Shown here: positions 1 through 17,402 of the stretch, piece by piece
Layout: every line of letters starts with the position of its first letter
Position numbering within the stretch: position 1 is the stretch's first letter
The notes under the pieces: model-generated
What the model was told of the DNA's origin: nothing
The model's database searches: none
What the model saw: only the letters and a program-made list of their open reading frames with translations
From: Ficedula albicollis
Taxonomy: Eukaryota; Chordata; Aves; Passeriformes; Muscicapidae
Direction of reading: 5' to 3'
Assembly: GCF_000247815.1 (NCBI RefSeq)
Contig: NC_021673.1
Location: 35,851,194 to 35,915,193, forward strand
Length of the DNA stretch: 64,000 nucleotides
Made by a program: the position numbers and the translations under genes

Positions 1-594
1 CGATACAAATCTGGAGCAACTCTATTGAAATCTGTGGAGTTACCAACTGCAATAATACTCATTGAGAAGAAAATTAGATTCACGGGGTCTATTCTGAACA
101 TAGCCTATCACTTGTGCGCTGTGCAAATCCCATTATTAAAGTAATAGCCTTACATGTCACGTTAAGGACGGCTGTTTCCCCAAGATGAACATGTTTGCAG
201 CCCTCCTCGTCTTGTAGCTACTTTTTAAGGGGGCAGGGGGATATTGAGAATACTTATTTTCTGCTCAATTAATATTCCTTCCGTGCACTCTCCTTCCTCT
301 CACGCGCTTTATGTGTGGGTGCGCAGTCTGCACTCTCCATCATCTATCTGTCTGTGTCTCTTTGGCTGTGACAGTCACCACTCTGGCCTCAGGCTTGCAC
401 AACATAGATGAAAAGCCCACCAAGGTTTTCCGTTAAACATGGCTTATAATGTTTAATGGTTTATAAAAGGATATAATTCTGCTCCTAGATATGATGTGCG
501 TTTTCACTCTTAATGATGGAGCTGCAAATTGGAAGTATCACCTTAGACTTCAGTTACATTTTATACAGGAGGTTTTAGGCTTTCTTTTAGCATT
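1..594. other. Non-coding, nothing recognised
   Basis: AT-rich sequence with no exon, RNA gene or named repeat that I can support. It is either 5' flank of CREB5 or an early CREB5 intron, depending on where the upstream promoter lies. Confidence 0.6.
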
Positions 595-5018
<4,424 letters not shown>

Positions 5019-6435
5019 AAGTCTTTCAGGTTGATGCAAACACTTTTATGTTTATCTGCCTTCATTTGTCTGCTCTTGTCTTGGAAAGTTGGGGTCTCTT
5101 TATCTTTCTTATCTGAACAATATTGTTCTGTCCAGGGACAAGCTCCTGGAAAGCTGTGTTGTTTGAGAACTTCAAATAGCTGGGTAGAGGCCTTTTGTTG
5201 GCCACATCTCCCAAATATTTCCTAAGACTTGGTCTGGTCTGATCTGACGGGAACAGGGAAGATGATTTGCCTTCCCTGGAGGGCATTGCAAAATCAATGT
5301 AATCATGGGATCAGAAAAAGATCGGCTGAAAGAAACCAAGTCTTTGTATATCACCTTTGCTGAGAGTAAATTTAGGAGAGGCTGTCCTCTTCTAAGAATA
5401 TGGTCAGAAATATTTTGGACTTTTTTTAAAATTAAATCATTGCATAATTGTTAAAATTCAGAAATTGGAGTAAAAGGAAAAAGTGTCTTTTTTATTTATG
5501 CTACTGGCTTTGGTTTTTAGGATCTTTTAAAATGTATTTCTTCTTTAAGGGAAATGTAGATGACTTAAATGATTTCTCTTACTGGGAATTATCTGGTGAA
5601 ATCTCTGATTAATTTGAATATTCAAGGATGGATTAAAAGGGAGCTGAAGGAACAATTAATGTTTCCTAGGTATCGGGGGTTTTTTTTTTTCCTTTGAGCA
5701 AATTCGTTTCTCATTTTTTTTTTCAGGAGACATACTAGGATTTGATGAGGAAGAAATTCTGCCTTATTCCAGTTGTGTGGAATTGCTTTTCTTAGATCGT
5801 GTGTAGGATTTAATCTCCATGTGATGGCTCTTTAACTTGTCTTTTCAAGTGTGTGTTTTGGTGGTTTGATGGTATGTAGAACATTTCCTTCCTGTACTTC
5901 AGCATTTCTAACCAAAATCTGAGTATGTTTGAAACCTTAGCTTATTCACACTTCCTAATCATAATCCCCTTGGTTTCCTTGTCAGCACCTTTGTGGTATT
6001 TCTCTGGACACCTCTATCTAATATCTCCAGAGGTTATTCTACAGAGTAACCTTTGACAAGATCTATTACTTACTACTTACTGCTTTTAGCAAGGTGAAAA
6101 GAGGTCAGTCCCTGTAAAAGGCAGGCGTTATTAGAAGACTGCTGTAGAGTCTCTTGGCGGTTTGTCCATCTCCTCTAGCTACACTGCAAATCAGTTCAGC
6201 CACCTCCTCTGCAGCACAGAGAAAATTACATTTATGACTGGATACAATCACACGTGGGTAACGCGTGTCCTTGGGAAAGTGGCTCCTTTGTGCATCACAA
6301 AGCCCCAGGTGGTTTCTTTGTCAAGGTTGTAGCACACTGATGCACCCACTGGAATCTGTGAGATTTTTGCTGTCAGCTTCAAGGGTAACAGGATTTCAAC
6401 CTGTTAGTTTTTGTATGATCCCTTTAATTGAACGT

Positions 6436-6657
6436 CATGGCTAATGCTAATGATGTTTGCTGCTGCAAGAGTTAATTGATAATTTGGTTACTGCTCCTCT
6501 CAGAGTTCAGGATCTTCTAAGTGAAGGTTGGTGTTGACTGTTTCTTCATGGCTAATGCTAACGATGTTTGCTGCTGCAAGAGTTGAATTGATAATTCGGT
6601 TACTGCTCCTCTCAGAGTTCAGTGTCTTCTAAGTGAAGGTTGGTGTTGACTGTTTCA
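6436..6657 (+). repeat. Two-copy tandem duplication, 111-bp unit
   Basis: The block starting CATGGCTAATGCTAA at 6436 recurs at 6547. The copies differ by a few substitutions (for example AATGATG versus AACGATG) and a one-base insertion (GTTAATT versus GTTGAATT). Only two copies are present. No coding meaning is evident. Confidence 0.93.
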
Positions 6658-8538
6658 TTAACCAAATTAAGATGCAAAAGCTACCTCTTTCTGATTTGAA
6701 AAACACAAATTACAAAATCTCACTTTGCCAAAGGAGTAGCTGCAAGATCATTTTGGCTGACAATGCAAAATCCCAGAAACTAGACAAAATAGATTTTCTT
6801 CCAGTTTAATTAAAAAGATTGACAAATTGTTCAGGAGGCTTTAGACAGATCCCAGTGGTGTTGAAAATACAATTTTAAATGAATGTCTAGTCAGTTTATC
6901 TGCATGCATCCTCTGAAAATGAATGAAAAATCTTCCCAGGGAGCTTTCAAATGTCTCATTCTGGGGTTTTTGTCAATGAAGGATGTTTTTAGCCTGGTTG
7001 TATCTGTTATCACAACTTTTTTTTTCGTGGTTTCTGTACATGTAAATTCTGCAAAAGCTGCTGCTATACCTTTCATATTCAAACAGTCATAATATAGGGA
7101 AAAATACCCTCCATCTGAGGTTTGACAATAAATTATAAGAATTTTTCTTCTCATCCCCAAACACTGAAACTCAGGCTAACTTGTTGCTAGCACGTCTTTC
7201 ACTTTCTGTCTGTAGTCTACCAATTAAGCACATGCTGACAGTGACTGAAATGCTTTGTCTTGGAGTAGAATTTAAATTTGATTTACCTAATGGGAGCTCA
7301 TTGCCACATGACTGCTGTATGTGTCAGGCCTGGGCAGCTGGGCCTGAGCTCTTTGCAAAAGTTAGGCACAATAACTGTCTGAGAATATATAAAAGTATAT
7401 AGGAGGAGCAGGGTACAAATGTGAAATGTGTATTACTTCTTTTGCTTCAAATTAGAAAGTGAATAATGAAGAGAAGTTATGCTTTTTTTTCAGTGTGATC
7501 ATATAGAGGTTAAAATATAAACTGCTAAGGCAAAACAACATTCTACAAGATGAAAAGAGTTCCTCTTGAAGTGTGGTAATTCCTGATGTGCTGCTTGTTT
7601 TCTGTGTCAGCAAGCTCTTAAAAATTCATTCACTAAGAATTTACCTGTAGGAGTGCTTGGCATATTCCTTTTTGCCAAGCCCACTCTTTATTTTAAGCAT
7701 GCAGAGAAGTATTTGTGTGTGTATATGTGTGTAATTTTAGTTTCATTTTTTAATTGCATCTCCACCTTTGGTTCAAACTCTGTAGCTGGAGATGTAGTTA
7801 TTAACCAAGCGAATTAGCCTTGCACTCAAGTGTTACAACTAAAAGCTGTGACCTGGGGTTACAGTTAAGGGTTCTGTCCTTGCAGAGATGAGCAAGTGTT
7901 TGCAGAATGTTTCTTTGAGCCTGAACCTGAGAGAACGAGACCAAGAGGTTGAAAGGCAACTGGATGCATCAATGTGACAGAGCAGGAGTATATACAAATC
8001 TTTACTAACAGAGAGGTGGAAGAGCTTGCAGACAAAGTTCTGGTCTGTTTTTGGAGTGAGAAATGTAGAGACTCTCTAGTGGGGGTGTTGGAGGCAGGAG
8101 GTGGTGTAGAATCAGGGTAGGACTGGCCAACAGTGGCTGAAATCTGTTTCTTTCTCAAGACCTCTGGGTTTTGTGGAGGCTCTGAAAAAAGCCATGAAGT
8201 CATCCTCCACAGGTGGAACCCTTCCCTACTAGAAACTGTTGACCTTTTACAGTAAATTAGGTCTCAACACAAATTTAGTACTTCGTGCATTTTAAGTTCT
8301 AGCCACCAAAGTAAGGTGCTGTCAGAACCGAAAGTACTTAACTGCTCTATTTTCACTAAGATATGATAACTCACGTTTATTAATAACATCTGACTTGTAT
8401 TCTGTCTGAAAAGCTTGTATATGTACTTCTTTGCTTGTTTGTTTATTTTATTTCCCCCCCAAGACCAGGCACAAAAACCCTACTGCTCATCAGTGGAAAA
8501 GCTTGCACTGACTGAAGGGGGAATTCAGTGTACAATTG

Positions 8539-8588
8539 CCAAAAAAACAACCCAAAAAAACCCAAACCAAAACAAACAAAAAAACGAA
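8539..8588 (+). repeat. A/C-rich low-complexity stretch
   Basis: Imperfect CAAA/CCAAAA-type repeat (AAAAAACAACCCAAAAA and similar). Simple low-complexity sequence immediately upstream of the 38-bp duplication. Confidence 0.8.
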
Positions 8589-8596
8589 CAGCAGAA

Positions 8597-8668
8597 CCTA
8601 TAGTGAGGGTGAAAAAAGGGTTTCTGTTTCAGAGCCTATAGTGAGGGTGAAAAAAGGGTTTCTGTTTC
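8597..8668 (+). repeat. Two-copy tandem duplication, 38-bp period
   Basis: CCTATAGTGAGGGTG begins at 8597 and again at 8635; 34 bases are identical in the two copies. A minor local duplication. Confidence 0.93.
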
Positions 8669-11241
8669 TTCTCATCTGCTTCCATGCTTCCTTCTACTCA
8701 AGATTTTCAAACATTATCAATATTAGAAACTCTGTATGTCCCGTTTTTGTTGTATTAATGCTGTAATGTGGATTTGCATGGATTTTACAGTTTGCTTCAG
8801 ACAAGAAAAAAGCCTCTGCATGATGGGAAAATTATCACTTAAAATCATACTCCTGCTGGTCAGTTCCCTGAACCAAGTGGCACCCAGCTTTGCTATAGAA
8901 TTTGATGGGTGAGCAGTCTCTCTACTGAACTACCAAACCCCTTATTAACTGTAAAAGGCTGTGAAGCTGTAGATACAGAGAGTGTAGCTGCAGTGGAAGG
9001 TAAAGGCCAAAGAAATTTGGAGTTCAAAGAAAAGAAGGAAAAGACTCAGTGAATCCTTGTGTGTATGTGATGACTGAGAAGATTGATTCCCTCAATGGTT
9101 AGCTTTTGTTTGTGCAGAACTTGGTGGGGAAAATTTTGACCAATCAAAGTGCATTTTACATTTTGTTTAAGGTACCTGTGTGATGGTCAACTTTAGGCAA
9201 ATCAAATACAGCTACAGATCTGTTAAGTGTGCAGAAACTCACAGCTCTGTACCTATGATGAGTTCAAAAAAAGGTATTTCTTTACAGAATATTTGCTTTC
9301 ACTTTAAGTGAAAGCCAGGAATGAAAGGTCTGTTTGCTCTAGCTGGGTGCCTGCTTGTCCCCCTGGGTATGGCTTTGCCAAGTGAGGGTTGACTATGTGC
9401 TCGTAGCTGCAGCAGAAGTCTGGGACTTGCAGGGACCTGAGGCTCTCCATCAAGAGTTTGGGCTGTGTTAGCTCTTGTCACTCAGCTGTTTCCAGCTGTT
9501 TTTAGGAGGATGCACCTGTCCTCCCTTCACTGGTACCTGTTAGATAGGGGGAACATCCCTTGTCCCTGTAGCTTTCTCAATAGGTGCTCTGCCTGGGCTC
9601 CCTGCACCAGCACAAGCTGTGCCACATCTATCAGGGAATTCCTCCAACTCCAGGGTCATCAAAATTACATGTAGACATGGTGTCTTGCAGTGTTCTTAAC
9701 AGAAAACATCAGCTTATCTGAGCAGAAAGTGTGTTTGCAAATTTCTGGAGGTATTCAGAGGTGGCAGGAGTTGTGGTAGGTGGGTGAATATTCTTTATCC
9801 TTAAGCTGGACCCAGTTTGGAAGATGGGATGTTGCTTTCTGGCAGACCATGCTCAAGAGAAGACCAGCTCTGTGCTCCTCGAGCAGTGTCTTCTGGTGGC
9901 CTCCTGTGCTCTGTCTCTTAAGGCTGCTGAAAAAAATTGGAGGAAACAGCCCCAGGTGAATTGGAAGAAGGGTGAAAGTGAGGAAATGTGATATTTCCCA
10001 ATCATGATGTTCTCAGCCCCTCCCATGTCTCCAGGATAAAGTTCATTTGCCATAAGATAAGGTAGGTTTTCTTATCATGAAAGAATACTTCAGAAAAACT
10101 TTGGCTTTAATTTCAAAGCAAAGGGAGAATGCGAATTTAGATCACTCAGAAAGTCAGTGAAGGTGTTTTGTGTGAAAAGACGTTTTTGTTTTTTTTTTGC
10201 TGTAAACATTGTTACACTATTTACAATATAATACTGTTGTTTATACTTCTTTTTGCCCATTAGAACAGATTTGCTTTCAAGATGATTAAAAGCTTTCAAT
10301 TTTAAAACATTCTCTTTACCTGGTTGTGTAGTGATTGTGATTTCTTTGGGAATAAATTTTTGAGGTTAGGTGATTCTGCTGTGCCAGCTGGATGAAAATG
10401 CAGTAAATTGGTATGGTGTTAAATCAGATTGCTGCTGTTTCTGCCATTGAGCTGGGATTCTGCTCTAAGACACTTGTAATTTCTGCATTTCCAAAGGCTT
10501 GGAAAAATACTCTCATGAAAAACTAAACGTAGTGGGTAATGAAGGCTAAAATTGTTTATACTAATCACATCAATTGGAAAATGATCTTCACTCAGCAACT
10601 CTTCTACCAGCAAATTAAGACAGCAAATGAATACGTTAGGGTTGGGCATTGGCTTTACTTTACAGTGACTTCTAGTGGGCTCTTTTTTCTGCCTCAAAGC
10701 AATACCTCAGTGCCCTGTTTTCTGCCTCAAAACAACGAGTGCATCTTCTCTTCCTCTGCCAGGTCTTTTCCTCTCAGTTATATGGTTTGTGTAACAAAAT
10801 CATTGTACATATACATCATATGTACATATACATGTGCAGTAGATGTACTGCAATTTGTTGCAGTTTATCCATCAGAAGTCCGAGTTTGTGATCTGTGCTT
10901 CTGGGCTGTTGAAGAGTGACCTCAGGCTATGCACATCTGCCCGCACCTCAGTGGTGCCTTTTCACATCATTAAACGCAGCTTTTGGTTACCTTTCACAGG
11001 CATCTTTAGATAAAAAGTTTGAAAACCTGGAGGAACTTCTCGCGTGCTTTTCTAAAGAGGAGGAAGGCAGAAAATCGCCGCACCTCCGAGGAACACACGG
11101 GAGCGGGTTTTGCCGGTGTTAGCGCTGCGCAAGCATCCCTCGCACACGGAGATGCTCAGCCGCGGCTGGGGTGGCCGGGTCGGCATCGAACACAGCCGGG
11201 CTGGCGGTGGCGGATTCCCGGGGCCTCTCCGTGCGCCCGGT

Positions 11242-11330
<89 letters not shown>
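11242..11330 (+). repeat. 89-base G homopolymer
   Basis: Uninterrupted G from 11242 to 11330 inside the CpG-rich block, flanked by CGCCCGGT and ACTCGCCAGC. It is shorter than the other three runs, so a genuine G tract of some length is conceivable, but 89 perfect G remains suspicious. Confidence 0.97.
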
Positions 11331-11335
<5 letters not shown>

Positions 11336-11408
11336 CCAGCCCCGCCCGGGCAGCGGCTCCGGCCGGGACCGGGAGCTCCGGGATGGATGGGTGTGGGTGG
11401 ATGTGAAT

Positions 11409-11822
11409 GGATATGGATATGGATATGGATATGGATATGGATATGGATATGGATATGGATATGGATATGGATATGGATATGGATATGGATATGGATATGG
11501 ATATGGATATGGATATGGATATGGATATGGATATGGATATGGATATGGATATGGATATGGATATGGATATGGATATGGATATGGATATGGATATGGATAT
11601 GGATATGGATATGGATATGGATATGGATATGGATATGGATATGGATATGGATATGGATATGGATATGGATATGGATATGGATATGGATATGGATATGGAT
11701 ATGGATATGGATATGGATATGGATATGGATATGGATATGGATATGGATATGGATATGGATATGGATATGGATATGGATATGGATATGGATATGGATATGG
11801 ATATGGATATGGATATGGATAT
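11409..11822 (+). repeat. Perfect hexanucleotide array (GGATAT)69
   Basis: Exactly 414 bases, equal to 69 uninterrupted copies of GGATAT (ATATCC on the other strand). The purity implies recent expansion or collapsed or extended consensus. The array is preceded by the degenerate seed GGATGGATGGGTGTGGGTGGATGT. Long open frames over it (Gly-Tyr, Asp-Met, Trp-Ile, Ile-His or Pro-Tyr repeats in different frames) are a consequence of the six-base period having no stop and are not genes. Confidence 0.98.
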
Positions 11823-11882
11823 GGATGGATGGATGGATGGATGGATGGATGGATGGATGGATGGATGGATGGATGGATGGAT
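11823..11882 (+). repeat. Tetranucleotide array (GGAT)15
   Basis: Sixty bases of perfect GGAT directly abut the hexamer array in register and are followed by GGGCGGGCGGGC. The tetramer is the hexamer minus AT, suggesting that one array arose from the other by slippage. Confidence 0.97.
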
Positions 11883-12110
11883 GGGCGGGCGGGCGCACTC
11901 ACCCACTGGTCCACAAAAAGTGAACCACGCAATTTCAGGGCGAGCGTTTCCTGCTGTGAAAACACGCTCTGAACAAAGCCCAATGAACAGCTTGTAAAGG
12001 GAGCTGTTGACTTCGCGTTAAGAACTCGGGGCGTTTTTCTCCCATGTACGTTTTCAATCCGCTCAGCCTTTGCTTTCTGCGGCGATGTTTGGTTTAAAGC
12101 AGACTCTCAT

Positions 12111-13254
12111 CTGTCAGTTTGTTTCATGTGCTCGAGCATTCGCTAACCCAAGGGACTCAGCATCAGAGGTACATAAATCTCTCTAAAGAGCAGGGAAATA
12201 GACTACACAGAGAACCGACTTTTTGCAAGATCAAGACTTAAAAGGCAGTGAATTAGTGTGTTTCTGCTATGGGGCATTAAAACCACTGTTTCCATTAGCA
12301 GGGATCCCAATATTTTTGTGACAATATGCTACTCTTTAAAAAACCCCAAGCATGATAGGTGTCAGCGACTATTTTCTATAGACAAACGAGAGCTCTGTTT
12401 TATTCCCCCCTAGGAGTGCATGTAGTTTAATCTGAAAGATTTAGATCTTGGACTTGTTCTCTCAGCATAATAGTAAATCATTCCTAAATCTTAAGGAGAT
12501 GTGCCACAAATTCTACTGACTTTCAGTGTAAGCCTTCTCATCCAACAGCATTGATTTAAGTATAGGTCTCTTGCCTTTTGAGAACATACCATCTGCCTAA
12601 ATTGTGTTTACTGTGTGGAAGAAGTCAGGGTTTTCCTGGTGAATTACAGAAAAATGATAGCCTGACTTACTCTGTAAGCGACACCTGTTTAGGAATAATT
12701 TGTTAATTGCTACTTCGAGGCTGATTCTTGTGTTCATCAGCTGAATCGGTTTAGTTAATATCACATACTAATTTACTGAATAGCTACTCAGTCTAATGCA
12801 ACACTAATAACATGTAATTACCTGCTGTGGTTACTCCAGTCTCCTTGCAGGGTTCACTCTGGGGAGAGAGAAATACGTGGGATAGAGAGGAGGTCATATT
12901 CTTCACTGGTGTAAAGTCACATTATTCTTTCATGTCAGGAGATTACAGTTTGTAAATCTGCCCCCCACTTACCTGGGTTTGGGAGCCTTTCTCTGCAGGA
13001 GCTCTGCTGAGGTACAATCCTTCTTCCTGCAAAGAGGGCTGCCAGGCTGCAGTGCTGGTGTTTGCATAACTGCTCTTCTGAAGCATGTAACATCTTCATT
13101 TTAGTTCACTTGCAGTCCTGATAGCATGTTGAAAATGACTGAAATTTTTTGCCAGTGAAACAAGGGGAGTTTAATACTTTTTATGAAGTAATTGTGCATA
13201 TCTTCTTTCCATGCCCGGTTTGCACGTGAAATATATACCTGACATTATAGCAGA

Positions 13255-13288
<34 letters not shown>

Positions 13289-16200
13289 GTGCATTAATAT
13301 ACTTTAAGTAATGTTATTTATTTAGAATACACATCAAATTGTTAACTGTGAATGTGGAACTTCAAAGTGATGCTGGCAACATGAATGAACACTGAAGATA
13401 CTCTGTTGGGTGTACACTGCTCTTACTGTTGTTAGCTGGAGCTATAAGTGCTCAGTCAGTGAGAAGAAACTTGCTTCAGATGTATGTGCTGCTGCTGCAG
13501 GCTGGATTTTGGTCTTTGAAAGTCTTTATATAATTGTAGTGAGGTCTTTTATTGGTGAATATTTAGTGCAGTGTTTTTTCACAGTGTGCACTGTACACAC
13601 CAGTAACACAGGCACTGCACAGTGATATGGTTTAGTGCAGGACTTAAATTGTATTCAATAATGCACAGGAAAATAGATCAGTAACTTCATTACAGGAAGT
13701 ATATTTGTTTACATAAAAGAGTATGTAAACAAATGTATACCAACAAGTACAGTATGTGCAGTACATACAGGGGAGTAACAATTGCAGTATTGGTGATTGA
13801 TTTTGCACTTGTTGGGGGTCTATGATGGTAATGCATTTAGCTACAACAAGAAAAACTGTGAGAGAAAACCTTTTGTTTTATAGCTCCTCCCTTCTATACA
13901 AGGATACTACTGGGAAAATGGAGAGAGACCTCTGCCAAAAAAGGGCAGTGGGTCAGAGCAAGTGGGCGTTTAATGTACAATATTGTGGTTATGAGCATGA
14001 GTGGACACCGTGTTGCAAAGAGAAGCTGCCTTTAGTGAGACAGCTATTTACAGGGGTACTGCAGCTTTGGCTGTCTCTAAATCCAGGTGCACATAGTGCG
14101 TGCACATGAGCTGTAGTCACCTGGGTGATCTCACAAGTGAGTTTGGCTTATTTTGTTTATCTGGGGGAGGCTGGGCTGTTGCTCACTCATGACTGGTGAG
14201 TGGGCTTGGGAGTGCGCTGCTGAGATTTGTCTAGTCTGCCTTAGCAACTAGATCTTTCTCAGTTTGACATACTTTTTTTTTTAATGTTTAATTATTTTTA
14301 TTTTAATTTGTCTACCATTGCCTGTTCTCACTATCTGGACTTTGACTTCCAGACTCCCCACCACCTCCATTCCCTGTGCAAGGCTGGATTTTGACTGAGT
14401 ACAAATGTCACATCGCTGATGCATATCAAATCTGGAATGATTGTCAAATACTCTGCCCACTTGTGTCTGGGTGTTTCTTGGGGGTCTTGGATTTCTTAGG
14501 ATTTAGGATTGAGTCCCCATGGCCAAAGCAGGAAGTCACATTTATTTTTTTATTACATCTTACCAGTTTTCAGCCTCCTAATCTGCTTTGGAATTTTTTT
14601 TAGGAATAACTGAAACCAGTTCTTACAGTCCTGAAATGCCTCTTCCTTAACATCTTCTGCAGTGACAGCAACACTGATACACAAATCTCTTCTCCTGTCT
14701 GGTCCAGTTTACAGTAGGCAAGACCTTGGTGCTTGTATTTGTTAGCCAATAGATATGGCAGTGTGCCAGACCTACTTTTATCATCTTAAGCTAAGATGCC
14801 CTGAATGTATCTTGATAGTATTGCTTCAGCTGGTGCTAATGGATTTTTACCTCTTTGCTCTGCCTGTTTTCTCAGCAATTTTGAATTGGGGTACAGCAAG
14901 CACAGCCTCTGATTTACTTTTCTCCTTTTATTTTGCTAGGATGGCTGATCTAGTCTTTGCTAGTTTCTACAGGTACAGTCCTTTTTTTGCAGGGTTGCTG
15001 GATTCAGTGGCTCTCCCACAGCATAACCCCCCCCATCATTTTAGCATTTTTTTCTTTTCTTTTGCTTGTCTGTACCTTGTTTTCTAGGTGTTCTTGTCTT
15101 TGAAACTTAACCTCAGCCAGAGCACTGCATGACCCACAGTGGCTATTCATTCCCAGAGTATGAGATGAAGGAGTCGTGGTGTTGTATTGCATTCAAATCA
15201 GTGTCTTGCTCTGCCCCGTTGCCCAGCGGTGGGTGGTACTCCTATGAGTCATCTGCTATAAATGCCACATGATAGCATCTTTTGCTTCATGATGTTCTTG
15301 TTGGCAGCATTGTGCATCCCCAGCACACAGTCACATTTTTCCTGTCTAATATTGCTGCTCATCACAATTGTGATCGTGTTGCATCTGGCTGCACAGCCCA
15401 GCTGCAATCTAGCTGGTTGTTTAATCCACGGGCACACTTGCAGATACAGCTGATAGTTTTGGGTAGTATTTGTACACAGGAGCCTTTTCTAAAGTTATGT
15501 GTCCTATATTCTCCTAGACTGAATTTTTCTGTCCTCAATCAGTGCCCAAACAACTACATTAGCTACTTACCTCTGTCCCCAGGATTACGGTGGCATTAGT
15601 ATATAAAGCAGTTCTGTTTCCCACAGTTGTCCATAGTTTGTGTATTTTTTTTCTTTCAGCCTTTCCTGATGCTTTCCAGATCCTTTGCACAGGAGCAGAG
15701 TGCCAGCAATCTCAGTTATTCTCTGTTCTGCCTTCTAAATTCTTCAGACATGTCTCTGTGTACTTAATCTTCACTAGGACTTCTCATGATTTTGATCCTC
15801 TCCCTGTGTAATTCAGCTGCCTGTGTTGTTTGCAGGTACTTACCTGCAAATTTGTTTTCTTCTATTGGTAGTTCTACAAACGCTCTTGCCCCAAGTAATG
15901 TTTTTTATCTATCTAAACTTGAAGTGGATGGCTGCATTCTTCATTCTCTAATGCAAGCATCTATTCTTTCTCCATGTCTTGTGGCATCAGACTGAACTCT
16001 TCTTCTGCAGTATCTTTTTATTTGAGGTCACAGAACTCACTGTAATTGATTTTTTTTCCCACAATATTTCCAGCATTTTAAATGTAATCTTATTCTCTTT
16101 TTGTCTATTTTTTTCCCTGTACTATACACTGTTAGACTGGGGGAGTGATGGGACAATGTAGTAGAGCTTTTAAAAATTGGTATGAATTCAGGTCTTTCTC

Positions 16201-17402
16201 CTAAGACTGTGGAATGTGTTTTATATGAAAATCTTAACTTTTTTTTTTTTGTAGTCTGAATCCCTTCATGTTGTCTGTACTTTCTGTTTCTGAAAGCTAT
16301 GTGAGTCTTTGTTTTTAACTTTCTGGCTATCCCACTAGGCTGGTTGCTGTCATGTTTTTGGCATGTTGGGTACTGATTATCAATGCTGGAGGATTTTCTT
16401 ATGAAAGGGAAACTTTTAAAAACGTTTGTTTTTGTTTTTTTTTTTTAGCTAGCCTGCTACTTTTGTCAATGCAAAGTGCTGCAGAATTCCTCTTTAACTT
16501 TCTGGACTTGGTGGGCAGTGTTAGTGAAGTCAGTGGGCACCAACTGTTCTTCATCTCCCGGCCCAGAGCTGTAGGGGAGTACCTGACACGGGGTACACCT
16601 GGATGGCCCCATGCCATGGGATCCCCCTGCAGGGATGCTGCAGGGATTTAGGGCTGGGCAGTCCAGCTCTGCCTGACCCATGGTGAACCACACTGATGCA
16701 GACCTGCGTGTGATGGAGCTGCTCAGGTGCCCCTGGAATATGGTTCCAGGCACTCTGAGTCCTGTGTGGGTAAATTTGATACCAGTGCAGACTAGTTAAT
16801 GTTGTCTCATGATAACAGATCAAGCAGGAGAGCAGTGCTTGAATCACCAGCCTGACCCCAGAGCCTCACAAGCTCCATGTAACACCAGGTACTGCTTTTG
16901 TCTGTAGGGAGCACAGTTAATCCCCTGAATCTGGAAAACCACCCATAGATAATCGAGAGTTGAGAGTGCTGAAACTTAAGAATGCAGTTGAGAGCTTTGA
17001 TGAATCAGGGTGATGATTACCCAAGGCATAAACCAGTGGGGAGCTGGAACCAGGATTCCTTCCAGGGACTTCATGGAACATGGAGAAAACCAAGAGATTA
17101 CCCAGATTTTAAATCTGAATTGCAGAAGGAGGTGTGGTAAACCTGCAACTGTCTCACTCTAGCAGTTGTCTTATGGGAACACCAAACTCTTCTTTCCTGA
17201 AAACTTGTGTTTCCTTAAATTTTTAACTTTTAAGCCTGTCTCATTCTTATTCTGTTCTAAACACAATACTTCATGGCCCATCATCTCCTGTTTTAATTTG
17301 TTCTGATACTGATGTTTTCTCTCCCCTGATGTCCCTTTGCACATGTACCCTGTCACTACAGCAGACAAAATATCACCTCTGCATCTTCTAATGCTAAAAG
17401 TT
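12111..17402. other. Non-coding, nothing recognised
   Basis: About 5.3 kb with only an AT dinucleotide run (13254-13289) and scattered T tracts. The open frames here are short, overlap on both strands and lack splice or start context. No mobile element is recognised. Confidence 0.6.
13254..13289. repeat. AT dinucleotide microsatellite
   Basis: Alternating AT interrupted by single G bases (ATATGTATAT). About 36 bases. Confidence 0.95.

Larger units (their letters stand above)
11040..12110 (+). promoter_or_regulatory. CpG-rich block, candidate CpG-island promoter
   Basis: Outside its embedded repeats this block is far richer in CpG than the rest of the window: by eye about 25 CpG lie in 11040-11241, several more in 11331-11390, and a further cluster in 11883-12095. 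Such islands in birds usually mark promoters. Its position upstream of the first visible CREB5 coding exon and the + strand gene make an alternative CREB5 first exon the simplest idea, but I could not identify a convincing first exon or donor, and the strand given is an assumption. It is interrupted by an 89-base G run, 414 bases of GGATAT and 60 bases of GGAT. A GC-rich repeat-driven block without promoter activity is the alternative. Confidence 0.45.

Noticed and set aside
5869..5877. ATG followed by GTATGT, a possible donor for the exon supplying the CREB5 start Met
   Set aside because: The border is plausible, but nothing upstream of it looks like a first exon and many such sites are expected by chance.
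10805..10834. Palindrome-like TACATATACATC / ATGTACATATACATG
   Set aside because: Short AT-rich imperfect palindrome of a kind expected by chance in this composition.
11409..11882. CRISPR-like or satellite-array interpretation of the repeat block
   Set aside because: There are no spacers; it is a pure hexamer/tetramer microsatellite in a vertebrate genome.
11019..11997. Several long open frames with Gly-Tyr, Asp-Met, Trp-Ile, Ile-His or Pro-Tyr repeats
   Set aside because: A six-base repeat without stops is open in all frames; this is the GGATAT array, not a protein family.
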